From Uranotaenia lowii (lineage: Eukaryota; Arthropoda; Insecta; Diptera; Culicidae), in assembly GCF_029784155.1 (NCBI RefSeq), contig NC_073692.1, positions 275,994,913 through 276,058,912 on the forward strand: DNA of 64,000 nt. The letters run 5' to 3'. The stretch's first letter is position 1. Every line of letters begins with the position of its first letter. Shown piece after piece: positions 44,991 through 58,205 of this stretch. Both the position numbers and the translations under genes were made by a program. The notes beneath the pieces are model-generated. The model did not search any database and was not told the DNA's origin. It saw nothing but the letters and a program-made list of their open reading frames with translations.

Positions 44991-47900
44991 GATATGAAAC
45001 TAAGTGAAATCAAATCAATGACAGGAGAATGAAGTGATCGAGTTCTAAGGAAAAACAGAAAATTTTCACTAGGCTGAGGACCGGACACACAAGAATCACA
45101 CATCAAGGCCGTGCGAAAGGGGGGGGGGGGGGTTAGGGGTTTATTATTGGGAGGGTTAAACCCCTAAAGTAGTAAAATTTTCAAGTAAAATTTTCAGTAC
45201 AAGAAATGAATTTATCGGGAAATCACTAGATCCCAAAAGCTTTTTGAAAATAAGTGTTGACAAACATGTCAGAAACTCGGTTCGCCTCCGGCGGAATTTC
45301 GTCTTAAATCACTTTCTAGGCCTAAGACATTTCATTTTACGGTTCTATATGACGTTCACGAATTGAAGCCAATCAATTGTAGATTTTGATTTGCACTTCA
45401 GTTAATACCTTTTGTATTGAAACTCAATTCTTGACACACAAAACCCATAGCTCGTGTTCAAAATGGGTTTCCACAGAAATGTTATTAAACAAGTTCAAAA
45501 TTTGAAGCCAACCATTTAAACTTCGAAATTCATTCAAAGAATACTAATTTTACACATCACAAGTTGGTATCCACTTACGACAGTTAACAGATTTAGCTAA
45601 ATAAAAACAAAATCCTAGTATCGATGACTTTATACCTAGGCACTTTGATTGTAAAAAAGGGTAAATGTCATTCCAAATTTTATGCTGATATGAAATATTC
45701 CTCAAGAAACCAATTTTAGACTCAATTGGTTTTTGTGTTTCTCATTCTTTTAAATCCTAAACTCGATATCCAAAAATTTTTTAACAATTTTTCAAGGCCT
45801 CAATTTAACATTTTTCCTAAGTACAAAGAATTTAAGAGAAAATTGAATAATTGGGATGCCCAAAATCAAATTTGCAATTAGGTTTTTGTCTAAAAGCTTT
45901 GTTTTTTAAATCACTTTTGAAAATAGGTAAAAAATTTTTACGATTTGGAAAAATTTTTAAAACATAGCAAAAGATTCAAAAAAGGCTTCAAATCAATTAT
46001 CCACTTTCCACTAGATCGCATCTAAATTTGGTTTCAGCAAAAAATGTTATAGCTGTCTTCTACTTGTTCACTTTACTCAATTTAAATCAAATTTAATTTC
46101 AGATGCTTTTAAGCGAAAATCAAATGCAGTTTTCAACAAATTGGTAAAATGAAATAATATCTTTTCTTTTTTAAATTTCTTCACTATAGACGGATAAGCG
46201 TGTAATGATTTATTCCAAGTTTATAAATACTGTAAAACTAAACTTATTTAAATAATGCATCATCATCATCACCATCATCATTATTATTCCCAAATAAATT
46301 AAAATATATTTAAAAAATAAGGAATCAGTTTTTTTCAATTTCATGAAGATTTGTTAGAGCATCAGTTATCTATGATTGCTTCCACTTAAAACTGATTCAT
46401 TATAAACTTATAAACTCCATATCATCAATACAAGAAACGTATCTTTTTAATGTCTTTATTTGTTTTAATATTCAAATAAAGTAACCGAATTTTATAGTTT
46501 TTTAGTTTCAATTTTCACATGAATTTATCGATTTTTATATTAAAATATTTTAAATTACTTTAAAAAAATTTAAATAGTTTCTATTTTTTGTTCTTTCTAG
46601 AACTCAATATTTCAATTGACGGCTACAAAATATTCAGAGCTCGAAATTTTCAACTATAAAACTTGCACTTTAAAATTCATAATGGTTTAACTTACTTTCA
46701 TTCCTTTGAATAATCTTATTTTAAATATTTGATTTTTTTATTTATACAAAGATTCTTAATTATTCGAAGTAGAAACTTTAAAGCAAAATTTGAATGCACA
46801 ACATTTATTAAATAAGTATTTGCTTTGTGCTTTCAATATTAACAACAAAACATTAAATATTTTTTTTTAATAAGTATCTTATTGATCATTCAAGAAATCA
46901 CCCTTTTCGCAACCTGTACTTTGGCAAAAGAAGCTTTCAATGATAAACTGGACATGTTTTTTTTATCAATATATGATGTAATTATTGTTAACTTCAGAAA
47001 TGAACTATTTCAGTCTTTCAGGTTGATAACTGGACAAAATAAAAACTGATTTTATCTCTGATTTTGATCACTGGTACTTAAGAAGTAAAATTGATATTCT
47101 ACTTTTTATCAAAATTGATTTGTTCATCACCTACTTTCATATTTGTTTTGAATAAATTCTTCATGTTCAAGTTCAAGTTCAAAATGAATGTTTTTTCTTA
47201 ATCAAGATTTCACAATTCAAATATTTTTTTCAAATTTAAAGTATTACAGCGAAATTTTTCAATCAAGCCTTCAATTGAAAATTAAAAACAGGAATGTAAA
47301 TTTCGACGATTAATAAACAACAATGATTATAGTTTCGCTGAACAATTTCAAATCATGATTATTTCCTTCCCTGGTTTGTTATTTATTTTAGAATTCGGAT
47401 TTAGTTTCTTTTTAAATCGGGGTTAAAATATATGAAATTTAATTTCTATTATTCTTATTTCTGAAGCTTTAAACTCTGGTTTCATTCAAAATTTTAAATC
47501 GCATTCGTTTTCTGTGTTTTTGAAAAATTGATGTTAGATTTGTAAACTTGATTGTTTAGTATTTACTTTGAAGCAAATGTTAAGCTCAAAATAAGGAAAA
47601 TCATTTAAAATAATTTATTGATGACTTATCGATAAGAGCAATGATTCAAAACCCTGGTTTAGGATTTTCAACTTTAGTCCACAAATCCAGTAACAATAGT
47701 TAGTATGACAATTATTTTAAAAACGCCCATTCATTCGTCGATGATTAATTAATGGCATTTTTGAGTAAAGGGTTGAGAGTATTTTAATGTATTTGGAGTA
47801 ATATTTAAATATCTGAATCCATGGAAAGTTTTATAAAAACTGCACTGAATATTCAGATAGTGATGCATAGAAATTCTCACTTAATAAAAGTTTTTAATTA

Positions 47901-49506
47901 TTTATTTGATATGAAGAGATCAGACATAACTTCTCATATCTGAGCAACTGTACAGAATAAATATTGGAAATTGAATACTAATTATGAGATTAAACGTGGC
48001 GGTTTCAAGGCTTTTCCAGCAGCTTTCATATAATCATCTTTGAAATCCGTAAAATCAAATATCATAATCGATTACCGAGCTCAGCTGAAATGTTTATGTG
48101 TTTCCACAAACCCAACTTCGTCCTTATTCAAACGAACCAAACGACCTCCCCAAGCGAATTTATTTAGGTGAGGTTTCTTGGAAAATGCGACGCATGTCAC
48201 GGACGTTTAGTGGAATTTTTAACCGTTCTGCCTTAAGTTTGTCAAACTACCGAAACAAAAAAACACAATCCTAGATCCGTGACGAAAATGGGTTCCTTTT
48301 CCCGTTCCGGCTAATTAAGATTTCCTTGAGCGGTAGATTGGTTTACTTTACCTTGAACCGATCAATCCTGATGTCCGTGCAAAATCGACCGTTCTTGGCT
48401 GCATTTTACAGAAGTTCAGACTAGATGGACGAAGAAAAAATAAGCACAAAAAGATGCTAATGTTTTTCTCCCTTTTTACCTTTGTCATTCTAAGGGATTT
48501 TCGACGTTAAAAAGGAAGAAGCTCCTGCGGAGAGTTTAAAGGATAACGCACAAAGCAATTCCGAAGGATAGCCACACGCGCGTCTTTGGAATGCGTACCG
48601 AGATGCTTAGGGACATGCATAAAAACATTTGCTGACAGGACTGTTGGGTGGTCTAAGATGATACGAACATTTTGAGCTGGACATCTGACAGAAGGAAGAT
48701 AATTTTTACGCACAAGTGAGAGGTGCCACCATGCCAAAGCATAACAAGCATAACATTTTTGAAACAAAAACATGCTTGCTGATCGATCATCATGAACTCG
48801 AGAATAAATGTTAAAGGTGTCTTAATTCTAGGAATTTTTTAAATTGGAATTCAAGTTTTATTTATGTTGGTTCTATGAAAAACTGAAATGATTTTGTTCT
48901 TATCAATGATTTCCATGAAAAATCGACGGACTAACGGAAGATTTTTTTTCAAGGAGATGAATAAAATTAACGAGAAAAACATCATAAAGCAATGATCATT
49001 TAGTATCTGGATACTTTATTTCGGTGATAGCTACGTTACTAGAGCTCGGATATGCAAAATTTTAGTAGCGTTGTGTTGGTTATGAAAAGGACTATCTTTT
49101 TCAGACTTTTAAAATAACGTCTGATTGAGAAATTTTCATGGTCATGGACATGGTAAAAATAATTTGGTACAATCGCCTCAGAAATTCTTCATTGTCGACT
49201 AGAAAAATCGTGAACTGCTGATTTTTTCTGTTTTTTTTTTTTTTTTTTTGGCCAAATGGTTAAGAAGTATAAGGAGCCACTCTAGGATGCTCACGAAGTT
49301 CAAACCAAGCATTGGAGTGGGATCCTTGATCTCAAATATGGGTAAAAAGACTAAGGTTATTAAGAATAATTGAAAAAAAGACCTCTTAACTATGCAGTTT
49401 ATCCGTTTCCGGCCGGCAAAAAGTGTTGCCTGACTAGTAGACATCAAGTAAATAACTAATAGTGAGCAGTTTCATAGATCGCAATCTGTGCAACTAATTT
49501 TTACAC
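44991..49506. other. AT-rich desert, no gene recognised
   Basis: Mostly homogeneous AT-rich DNA. There is a G run at 45119-45132, a CAT-type microsatellite at about 46258-46288, and a less AT-rich island at 48100-48770. An 88-codon minus-strand ORF (48773-48507) in the island has no motif I recognise. Confidence 0.45.
46258..46288. repeat. (CAT)n-type microsatellite
   Basis: Interrupted trinucleotide run of CAT, CAC and ATT units. Confidence 0.85.
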
Positions 49507-49531
49507 AATGACATATGTGTTCTGATGAACA

Positions 49532-51344
49532 GGACTTGGTAGGCTGTGACTGAACGTGACGGTTGGATTTTTTTCGGGCAGAAAATTTACAAATCTTCAA
49601 ATAGAGAAAAATTTATTAGTTTTCAAGTGTGTAAACAAAGAAAATTAAAATTTTATGTTGAAAGTGTAGTGCACATATGAAAATTGATATTTTCAAAAGT
49701 GATAGAGAGCATGGGGCAAGCGCTACACCACCCAGGATTGCCCAGGAATGCTACTGCCTAGGAGCCATTCTTCTTGCAAATGGTGATCCTGAGCCTGATG
49801 AGGATAAGTAGATTTTTTTCAATTATACTCGGTTGTAAACTGTATAAATGAATGTTCATGTTTTATTTTAAACAAAGTAGGATTGACTTTGAAATAATAT
49901 GCATTTTCAGTTCTCTGGGGCAATTTTTGCTTCACTGCAGGAAATATTTCAAAGGAATGTTTTCTTGCTCCATGGAAACTTGAATATAAGTTTTCATTCA
50001 AGAACAAGCTTAATGGCTTTTGATTTTTATGTAGGTATCTAAAACTAATTATGATAAAGAGCTTAGCGAACATTTAGGCGTTTTTATGTTTCGTTAAATT
50101 TGAATTGCTTAAAAAGTGAATCATATCGATTGGAACATTCGTACCTGAACAGCTTTGTTAGTTTATGAAATTTGTAATTGAAGAATTTACGGTAGGCTGG
50201 AAGCTATCAAGTAAATTGATAATCGAATTTGAAAATATATTGTTTAGTTTCGTGCTGAGAGCAGGATTATTGAAGTGATCGCTAGAGAGTTTTTTTTAAG
50301 GAAAAATAAGTTTGAAGTCAATTCTTCCTATCAAATTGCGAAACAACACCTTCAAGATAAGCAATAACTTTCCGAGATAAACATTTTCTATTGTCCTATA
50401 AAAGGCTTGTTATCATTTAAAGCATTGTTCCTTTCATGTTAAAGTTTATATGGAATGGTTCATATGTATTTCTTTATACTTGATAAAAAAAAATCAAGGC
50501 TCCAATAAATGTTTGTTTGATTTATTTTTTTTTTAAACTGAAAAATATAACAAATTAACTAAATGTCGAAAACTCAATTGATCTGAAAACATATTTATTA
50601 AATGAAAGTAAATGTTAATTCATTGATTTTGTTATTTGAAAAATATTTCTAGTTCAACTGAGAACTTTTCATAAATATATACAAGTAATTTCCTTTATTG
50701 ATCAGATAAGCATCGATACTTTTGTTTGAGAAATAAATGAGCATTTTAATTGGGATCAAGATCTCAACAATCACTTTACAGTAAATTTTAAAATTTTACC
50801 AGGAAACATAGAAAAATTATTATAGAAAACTTAAATCGTTACACTAGTCAAAAGTGTCTCCTTATTATATCCTTTCTCCCAACGCTCCAACTCATAATTT
50901 TTTTTTTGCTAGGATGCAGAGGTGACCTCGGTCCTAAAGCGCAACATTGTTCTTTTATCCCTTTCTCTCTTTTCCAATCTATCTATTGATTACTAGGACG
51001 TGGCCGGCGCCGTTATTGATGATTAAAGAGAGAGCATCAGTTTTGGGCATTGTGAATGTTTTGTCAATCCCAGGCATCATTCATTTGACCTCTGAACAAA
51101 ATTGATGGCCTCGGTCAATCACGGAGTAGCAACCATTGGCGATGTGGAATTCGTTCTACTGAGCCACGCCTGCGATCATGGGATTCGAAATGCATTTAAC
51201 CAATAAAGAGTTAAAAAGCCTATTGAAGAAATTGATCGGAATTTTTCGTTATTAATTTATTACTAGGAAATTTTAATAAAGGATTTCGGGTTCAATGTTC
51301 AAAGGTGGATGTGAGTAGTCAATCAAGCTAAGCTAAGCTAAGCT
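49532..51344 (+). mobile_element. AGCTA-tailed retroposon-like element, copy 1
   Basis: A 25-bp direct repeat flanks it exactly (49507-49531 and 51345-51369), and its right end is a run of AAGCT units, so it looks like a target-primed insertion on the plus strand. Its first 450 bp and last 350 bp are homologous to those of copy 2 (53999-58540). Shared 5' anchors are GCTACRCCACCC (49721), GATAAGT (49802), GAAATATTTCAAA (49940) and GGAAACTTG (49976). No reverse transcriptase is visible. I do not recognise the family. Confidence 0.6.
50990..51344 (+). repeat. conserved 3' block of the AGCTA-tailed family, copy 1
   Basis: It opens with ACTAGGACGTGGCCGGCGCC and ends with the AGCTA tail, and matches 58206-58540. 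The 30-codon stretch 51096-51185 reads TKLMASVNHGVATIGDVE then FVLLSHACDHGI, followed by six codons and a stop. The upstream part of this frame contains stops. Confidence 0.65.
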
Positions 51345-51369
51345 AATGACATATGTGTTCTGATGAACA

Positions 51370-53969
51370 AAGAAATTTCTGTTAAAACCAAATTTAAAAG
51401 ATCAAATTCTTCGAGATGCCTACTTATGAAAAGGTTCGAACCAGATTCCAATTGCTTTTTTCAGGTGAATTTATGAAAAATATCATAGATTTGCAAAGGT
51501 TTTGCTTCTGTGGTGAAAATAATACATCAATACATCACTGAAATAAGTGTGCAAAGATAAAAAAGTGATTTTATAAAAAAGTAAGAATATTTCTTCAACG
51601 ATTCAACGATAATTTTTGTCTATATATTTTTAAATTAAATATTATATTAATACCTTCATTTACTCCATAGAAAGTTTTCGATCAAATTAAAAGTGTTTAA
51701 AATACACACGTTTGTAGTTGTCTGGATTCTAAATGACAATAGCCTTAGTATTTTAAGCATTTTAATAAAAAATCATTGGAATGTTACCGATATTTTAAAT
51801 ACATGCTTCTTTTTTCATTCATTTTATGAAATTTTGGGAAGAGATAACACTTAAATAGTTTCGATTTTAGAATCAAGAATGCAATCAACTAGAGAAACTG
51901 TGAGCAAAAATTTTGTTAAATAATTGAAATGGGATTGCTTCTACGTTTCGCACCTCTCTAACGATTGTATAAGAGAAAATTGTTAATGGTTCATAGATTT
52001 AAAATTAAAAAAAAAACCTACCTATATTCGAAAAATTGAGTTTTACACGTTTCATTTTTTTCACAATTCAACGTTACAAAGGGTTGTTTACCTTTTACAA
52101 ATTCAGTTTGGAAAATTGATTAATTTTGGAGTTTTATGAAAAACTAAAAAAAAAAGAAACAAAAGCCATGGACTAAGGTAGAGTGGATAGTGTCTTGGTC
52201 TTCTAAACCAACTCTCATGAAATTATATCTAGGCCACGCCATGCATTACACTCTCTCTAGAGGTTCATATATTAATGTTTGATTACATTTGATTTAGTTA
52301 ATATAAACTCTTATTTAAAGTAGAAGTGGATTTGATTTATTTTGAAACAATTATCCGATTCATTGATTCAGGATTTAGAGTTAAGCATAAAAGATCTGGT
52401 TGAAAATTCCAGGAGAGTTTTTTCCAGTATGAGTTTGGAAATTCTATGGTTTGAAATACACATGAAGCCTTCTAAATTAGAAAGGTTTGTTCAAAACTTC
52501 TTAATTTTATATAAAAAATTGTTATACAATTTATATATAATTCAATATAAATAAAAAAGATTTTTTCTCCTATTTGCAGAAATGCCCATCACATAAACTG
52601 TTTTGACATCAATTGTTTTATCCTGAATAAAAATATTGTCCGCGTTGAAAAGCAGAAAAAATAAAGATCTAAGACTTTTTTAATTCAATGATTTTAAATT
52701 TAAACGTTAGATTGTGTTTTTGAGATTTTTAAAAAATTTTAGTTATTGAACTTGGATTTGGCAAACAACTTAACGTTTTTTTAAATGTAATAGATTATGA
52801 ATCATCACAAAATACTGGTCCATACCAATTTTTCAAAAATAGATCTGTCAGTAACTTGATCAAATATGCATTTCACATGTTTATGTTTGTATTTGCCCCA
52901 AAACCATACAGATTTCTAACTTTTTCTATAAATGAATCATTTATTGTGTTCTTGTGAAGGCATATATTATGCAATCTTATGTTTTGGTAAAACGTTAAAA
53001 GTATTGATTTTTTAAACGAATCGGGAGGGTAAACAAAAAATCGTAAGGTTACAGATGATCACAGGCATTTCGAAGTCAGTTAGTGAGATCATTCTTTTTT
53101 CATTTCAAGCAACGAAAAAGTTTTACGATCAATTTTTTTACAATCAGCAGATTTTTTCTTCTAAATTTAATTATTTGATTCAATTTGGAAATATGATTTG
53201 TTCTGTAAGCACTCAAATACCTATAAAAAAATAAAACCATTAACTAGTGACTGGGAGTACGATTTCAGATTTCTCATCGACTTGACAAAGCGTCTATGTC
53301 TCCTATAAAAATTTGTGAATTCTCGTCAACAACAATATTTTTAATTCTATGATTCGACAGAAAATTTTTGTAAATTGAGAATATAAACTGTAACATTGAC
53401 GAAAATTGCTCAAAAATCTGTGAAATTGTGATTTTTTCTGTGATTTTAATGACATCGCACAACACGCAATAATGCAACGATCTTATACGGAACTTCATAT
53501 TAAAAACAGTTTTTCCTCCGGTCTTCAAGAAAAAAATTTCAATTTTGAAAAAAACTTTTAATAATTGGGCACAGAAAAGGGATTTTCGGGTGCCCTGAAT
53601 CTAAATATGTAATTTTTCTATCAACTTTTGTTATTGAATAAACGTTTTAAATAAGATTTAAATCATTCCGGCATTACTATAAAAAAAATAGGACACAAGC
53701 ATAACAATATTAGACAAAGCTATTGAATCAATTATCAAATTGCCTTAAGACTCTTATTTTGTAGCCTTAAATTCTGCGAAAGAAATTAAAGAAGTTATCT
53801 TTTTTTTTTGATTTTCACATTTAAATGAATTTTTAATCGAGTTTTTAACCAAATTGAATTTTGATAATTTTTGAAGAAAAAATCTTTTTACAGGATTAAA
53901 AAAAAATAAATAAATGAAATCAAATTTTTCATAAGTTTCTGCAGTAATGTTAGAAATACTTTTTATGAT
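51370..53969. other. AT-rich stretch, no gene recognised
   Basis: Apart from a tRNA-like scrap at 52171-52245 I see no structure. The short ORFs (70-86 codons) are low-complexity, rich in Ile, Lys, Asn and Phe, and carry no motif. Confidence 0.4.
52171..52245 (+). tRNA. tRNA-Arg(TCT)-like scrap
   Basis: TTGGT, the 7-nt loop CTTCTAA and ACCAA form a perfect anticodon arm (52195-52211) with anticodon TCT. A D-loop-like AGTGGATA lies upstream. The T arm and the acceptor stem are not recognisable, so this is at best a pseudo-tRNA or the head of a tRNA-derived SINE. Confidence 0.35.
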
Positions 53970-55062
53970 ATCTTTCCAAATTAGTAAAAACGGAGAATTA
54001 GTTTGTACACACAATTCAGAGAATGAGGTTTTGGCAGCACGGTCATGGAAGAGTTTTTCTTTGTGCTTGGCATTGAAAATTTTAATTTTTATCCGAAATC
54101 TTGTTTGTAAATCAATAAAATCCAGTTGACGTGAAGTATTACGCAGTGTTTCATTCTAAAAAAGTGAAGAAAGTGAATTTCTGGCGTTTCATGCTGAGAA
54201 AAAACGTTTTGTGATTACGAGCAACAGAAAAGTGGGCTGGAGCTACGCCACCCGGACAACGCAACAAAACAAGACGAATGTTATGGTACAACAGGGACGT
54301 TTAAAGATAAGTTCATCTTTCTTTTTTTAATTTTTTATTCAAATATAGTATGTATCTTTTTGAATGATTTTAATGACAAATTTCTAAATTTTTCGTACGC
54401 ATTTTAGGAGTTTTCATAAAGTTACATAGCGCTAACATGGATATAGGCATGCGAAATATTTCAAAACGCCTAGTTGTATAGAAACTTGTATGAAAGTAGA
54501 GTTACAAGATGAAGTTTCTTTAAGATCATATATCTATAAAGACTGGCAGACTTTTCATAGTGATCAAGTGATATTGCGGCTAGGTTTTAATAACATATGA
54601 TACCCAAATACTAATTATTGTTTAAAAAAAATATCGTTTTTACCTGAATTTCCTGAGTGTATGGGTATGGAATTTGCATACATAGTACCTCATATCCTAT
54701 CTTTCTCCTCCACAATCTCGGAATTAGAAAATTCAAAACAACAACGTAGGAATCTGTAAATTATTTTTTTTATAAACATGTAGGTACGTGGATATGTTAT
54801 CAAATTATTCTGGAAGTATCAATTCGGCAGTCTCTATAACACAATGTGCAATGTGTTCAAAAATGATAGTAAAACGCAACAAGATCAAGTTCTAAAAATT
54901 AATTCTCTAGACTATCCATTGAAGCTAGAAAGATTTCTAGATCAGAAGCAAGTGTGTTTATTTTGTAATTTTGGAATTCAAGTGTAAATCCTCTTTTTGA
55001 GTATAATCAGGTAAAGTTCAATCGCAATTTAAAACGCAAGAATAACTATATATTTAGGGTAG

Positions 55063-55146
55063 ATGCGCAAATTTTGGCTAGTGTTCTTAGCTTTGGTTTT
55101 TGCGCTCGCCGCAGCGGAAAATGCTCATGTAACGCGTTATGTTTAG
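55063..55146 (+). CDS. short ORF with a strong signal-peptide profile
   Basis: From a true ATG the 27 codons begin MRKFWLVFLALVFALAAA and continue ENAHVTRYV before a stop. A basic start, a 15-residue hydrophobic core and small residues before a polar segment make a textbook secretory signal, with cleavage likely after the Ala run. It is locally GC-richer than the desert around it. A possible small intron runs from GT at 55129 to the AG at 55170-55171, which follows a long T tract; splicing would add VLGSDVTV and stop at 55198. At 43 nt this intron would be unusually short. It could be a first exon of a larger gene or chance. Confidence 0.35.
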   Translation: MRKFWLVFLALVFALAAAENAHVTRYV

Positions 55147-58100
55147 TCAAATGAACAGTTTTTTTTTACAGGTGCTCGGTAGTGACGTGACAGTTTAAGC
55201 AGTGCTTACCCTACTTGTGAACTGCTAGTCTTGGCATTAATGCAATTGGCTTAACCATTTAGCGTTTTCATTTAACTCAAGAAAAATTTCCAAAATTTCC
55301 AAGTAATGTGTTATGGAAGGGTTTTTGTGTCACAAGTAAATCAGGGTTATGGTAAGATTTTTCCAATTTTTCTTGCATAAGTTCCAGCCAGTCAACAGTG
55401 AAGGCTCAACATTGAAAGATAAAATAGTCTTCAAGAAATTGTTCTCATAGGAAAATTTTCAAGCTGAATTTCACCATAGACACAAACCACAACAAAACGT
55501 TCTCCCTTTTTACGCCTCCTACTGGAACTTTTTTGACTAAAGATAGCACATTTTGTAGAGACTAGCAGATTGATGTTTTTATCGTAAACGTTAGACGTAA
55601 TAATGATTTTTTTTTAAATCATTATTTTAATTTATCAGAGACCTTTTATCACCCGGGTCATTCGGGTCTGTTGATTTTTTTATATGGATTACTTTTAATG
55701 TTTGGACTAGTTATTGTTTAATTATTTTGATTTGGAAGCAACACCTAAAACTTTTAAAATTAAATATCAAAGTTTATATGTTCTCTTGAATTACAATCTT
55801 CATTTTCATGTAAGTTTTTTTTTCAACCAAGAATACTTGTGCGAATGATACGATGGTAGGGCAGATAATCAACCGAACAATAATATCGCGGTAAACACCT
55901 TGATAGAGAACTGAGAACTGATGTTTTTGGACTGATGAAGGGAAGTTGAATTCCGGCTAGTGGGAAGCCACACATAAAAGATAGATACCTAAATAATATC
56001 TAAAGGTGAGTCAAGTATTTATCCTATTCTTCTTAAAAAGAATAATGTCATATTGAATGTATTGTGAAAATTAATAGTAAACAATCAACACGAGAAAAGC
56101 ACAGAAAAGTTCGAACCCGACGTTTAGTGATTTTCTATCCGTGCGATGTTTTAATGATAAAAGATTCGATGATATAGATAGGTGCAAGTATCAGCCGACA
56201 TTCAGGCGTTTCTAGAGAATCTCGAGCTACAAAGTAGTATATGTATGTATGTAATTGAAGATTGCAAGGAAGAACTGTATCGAGATTATATTCGCACTTG
56301 GGCCGGTCCATATACACTTCTTCTAGTTCAAGTTAAATCAAATGGAATAGATACTTGAAAATAGAAAAAAAGCAAAAAAATTGGTTCGGGTAAGAAAAAC
56401 TAAAAATTATTAGATAACTATCTTAGGTAATGATTATTCCAGATTAAAATATATCTTGAAATCTTTCTTCTAGCTCTTTTATTCAAATTTTTGTTGTGAA
56501 ACAAGTAACCTCAGAAAAATAATGAACCAATAATAGAACTGCAACAATTTTCTTAGGTATTAATTCAAGTTTTATTATGACTTGAATAGAAATCAGTAAT
56601 AGTGTTTAATTTCTTGTGCATTCAAATTTGTTCAATATTGATGTTAATTTCAAAGTAGGATATAGACAAAATGCTGGATCAGCTGTATGGATTTCTTTAT
56701 GAATGGGGCTGTAGAATCTGGCCACAGAAATTAGGTAGAAAAATACAATTAACGATTAACTGAAATGTTCTTCTAAGATGGAAAATATAATTAAATTAAA
56801 TTCGTTGGTATAGATCGGTATGCATATTTATACGATAATATTACGTTATGTTGCAATTAATTTTCGTTTAGGTTTATTTCGATATTAAAGAAGTTTTCTT
56901 GAGAGAGATATTAGATGTTTCAGGGGCCTTGCGAGCTACAATGTAGTATTGTGAGGAAACAAAGATTGCAAAAATTAGCTCTTCGTTCATCGAGAATCAA
57001 CTCGTACTAAGATAATAAAAAAAAAAATTCTGAGGTTCCTGTTCGTTAATTCAAACAACTTTTAACCTACTTTTTCTATTCTGAACGGTGCTGTAGAGAA
57101 ACGTAAAAACACAACACAACAATTTCATTTTGTCCAAAATGTTAAACTCGTATTGCACGTATACTTAACAGATGCCCATGCTTACTAAGAAAAAAAATAC
57201 TAAAAGTTCAAACATGCATTGGTCAAAAGCAATAACATTGAAATCATCTGCCTGGAATTTCTTCTGATTCGTAATGATGCATACAAAGAAATACTGTTGA
57301 TTGTTAATTCAAACTTGTCATTAGTTTCGTCTCTACATGATAAAGATCATTTTCTAAACTGTATGATTTTTGGTTTTGATTTCTCTCAGAGGGAATAAAC
57401 ATTCATGAGGCCGAGTTAAGAAATACATTAAGAAATTAATAAAACGATTGAAGAACTACGACTTATACAAGATTGGAATGTTATGATTGTTTTATTCAAA
57501 CCCTGGAACCTTTTAAGAAAATTCACCACCTTCTAATAACTAGTAATTTATTAAGAATTTACTATTTTAATTTTGAAAAACTCTTAGATAAAGATTATTA
57601 TCTAGAATGTCTATCACAATTTATTGCTATTTTTTTTCTACTCAAACATCTAAGCGTTGATGGTGCATGCCTTTTCATCGATTATTTCTGGGAATGTTCA
57701 GCTTTGCTGATTTCTTATTGTTTCTAAACCATACCTTTATTTTCAGTATTTTGAATTTTAATCGTTTTACTAATTTGTTGATGTCATAGGAACCACATAA
57801 AGGGGATAAAAGCTAGATTATGCATTTAACTGAAATATTCATGATCATTAATTTCTAATATCTTGTATTACCGAAACAAAGTTTTTCTCAAACATCGATT
57901 ATTGCAAAGCCTCATAGATAGGTGATTCATTAGGAATAATCTAGGAGCATAGGAGGTGTAGGAAACCCCATGATCACACCATTTACCAAAATGGATCCTG
58001 ATCTTTAACCTATCCAGTACTAACACAACCCATTCCTTGGATACTTGAATATAGATTCGCAGACGTACAGACGGTTTCCATAGCAGGTGATGCTGACTTA

Positions 58101-58205
58101 TTTCTTTTTCGGAATTTTTCAAAACTAGCTTTTGTAATGCACCGGAATAAGAGGTTGTTAGCAGAACCTAAAGAGTATCTTACTAACATACCTTCCTTCA
58201 TCCCT

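Noticed and set aside
54233..54308. Single-domain von Willebrand C gene fragment
   Set aside because: Only a short HP...ECY resemblance; the remaining cysteines are not found in the neighbourhood.
55058..55215. Short TIR element with TAGGGTA ends around the signal-peptide ORF
   Set aside because: The inverted similarity is only 7-8 bp and no duplication flanks it.
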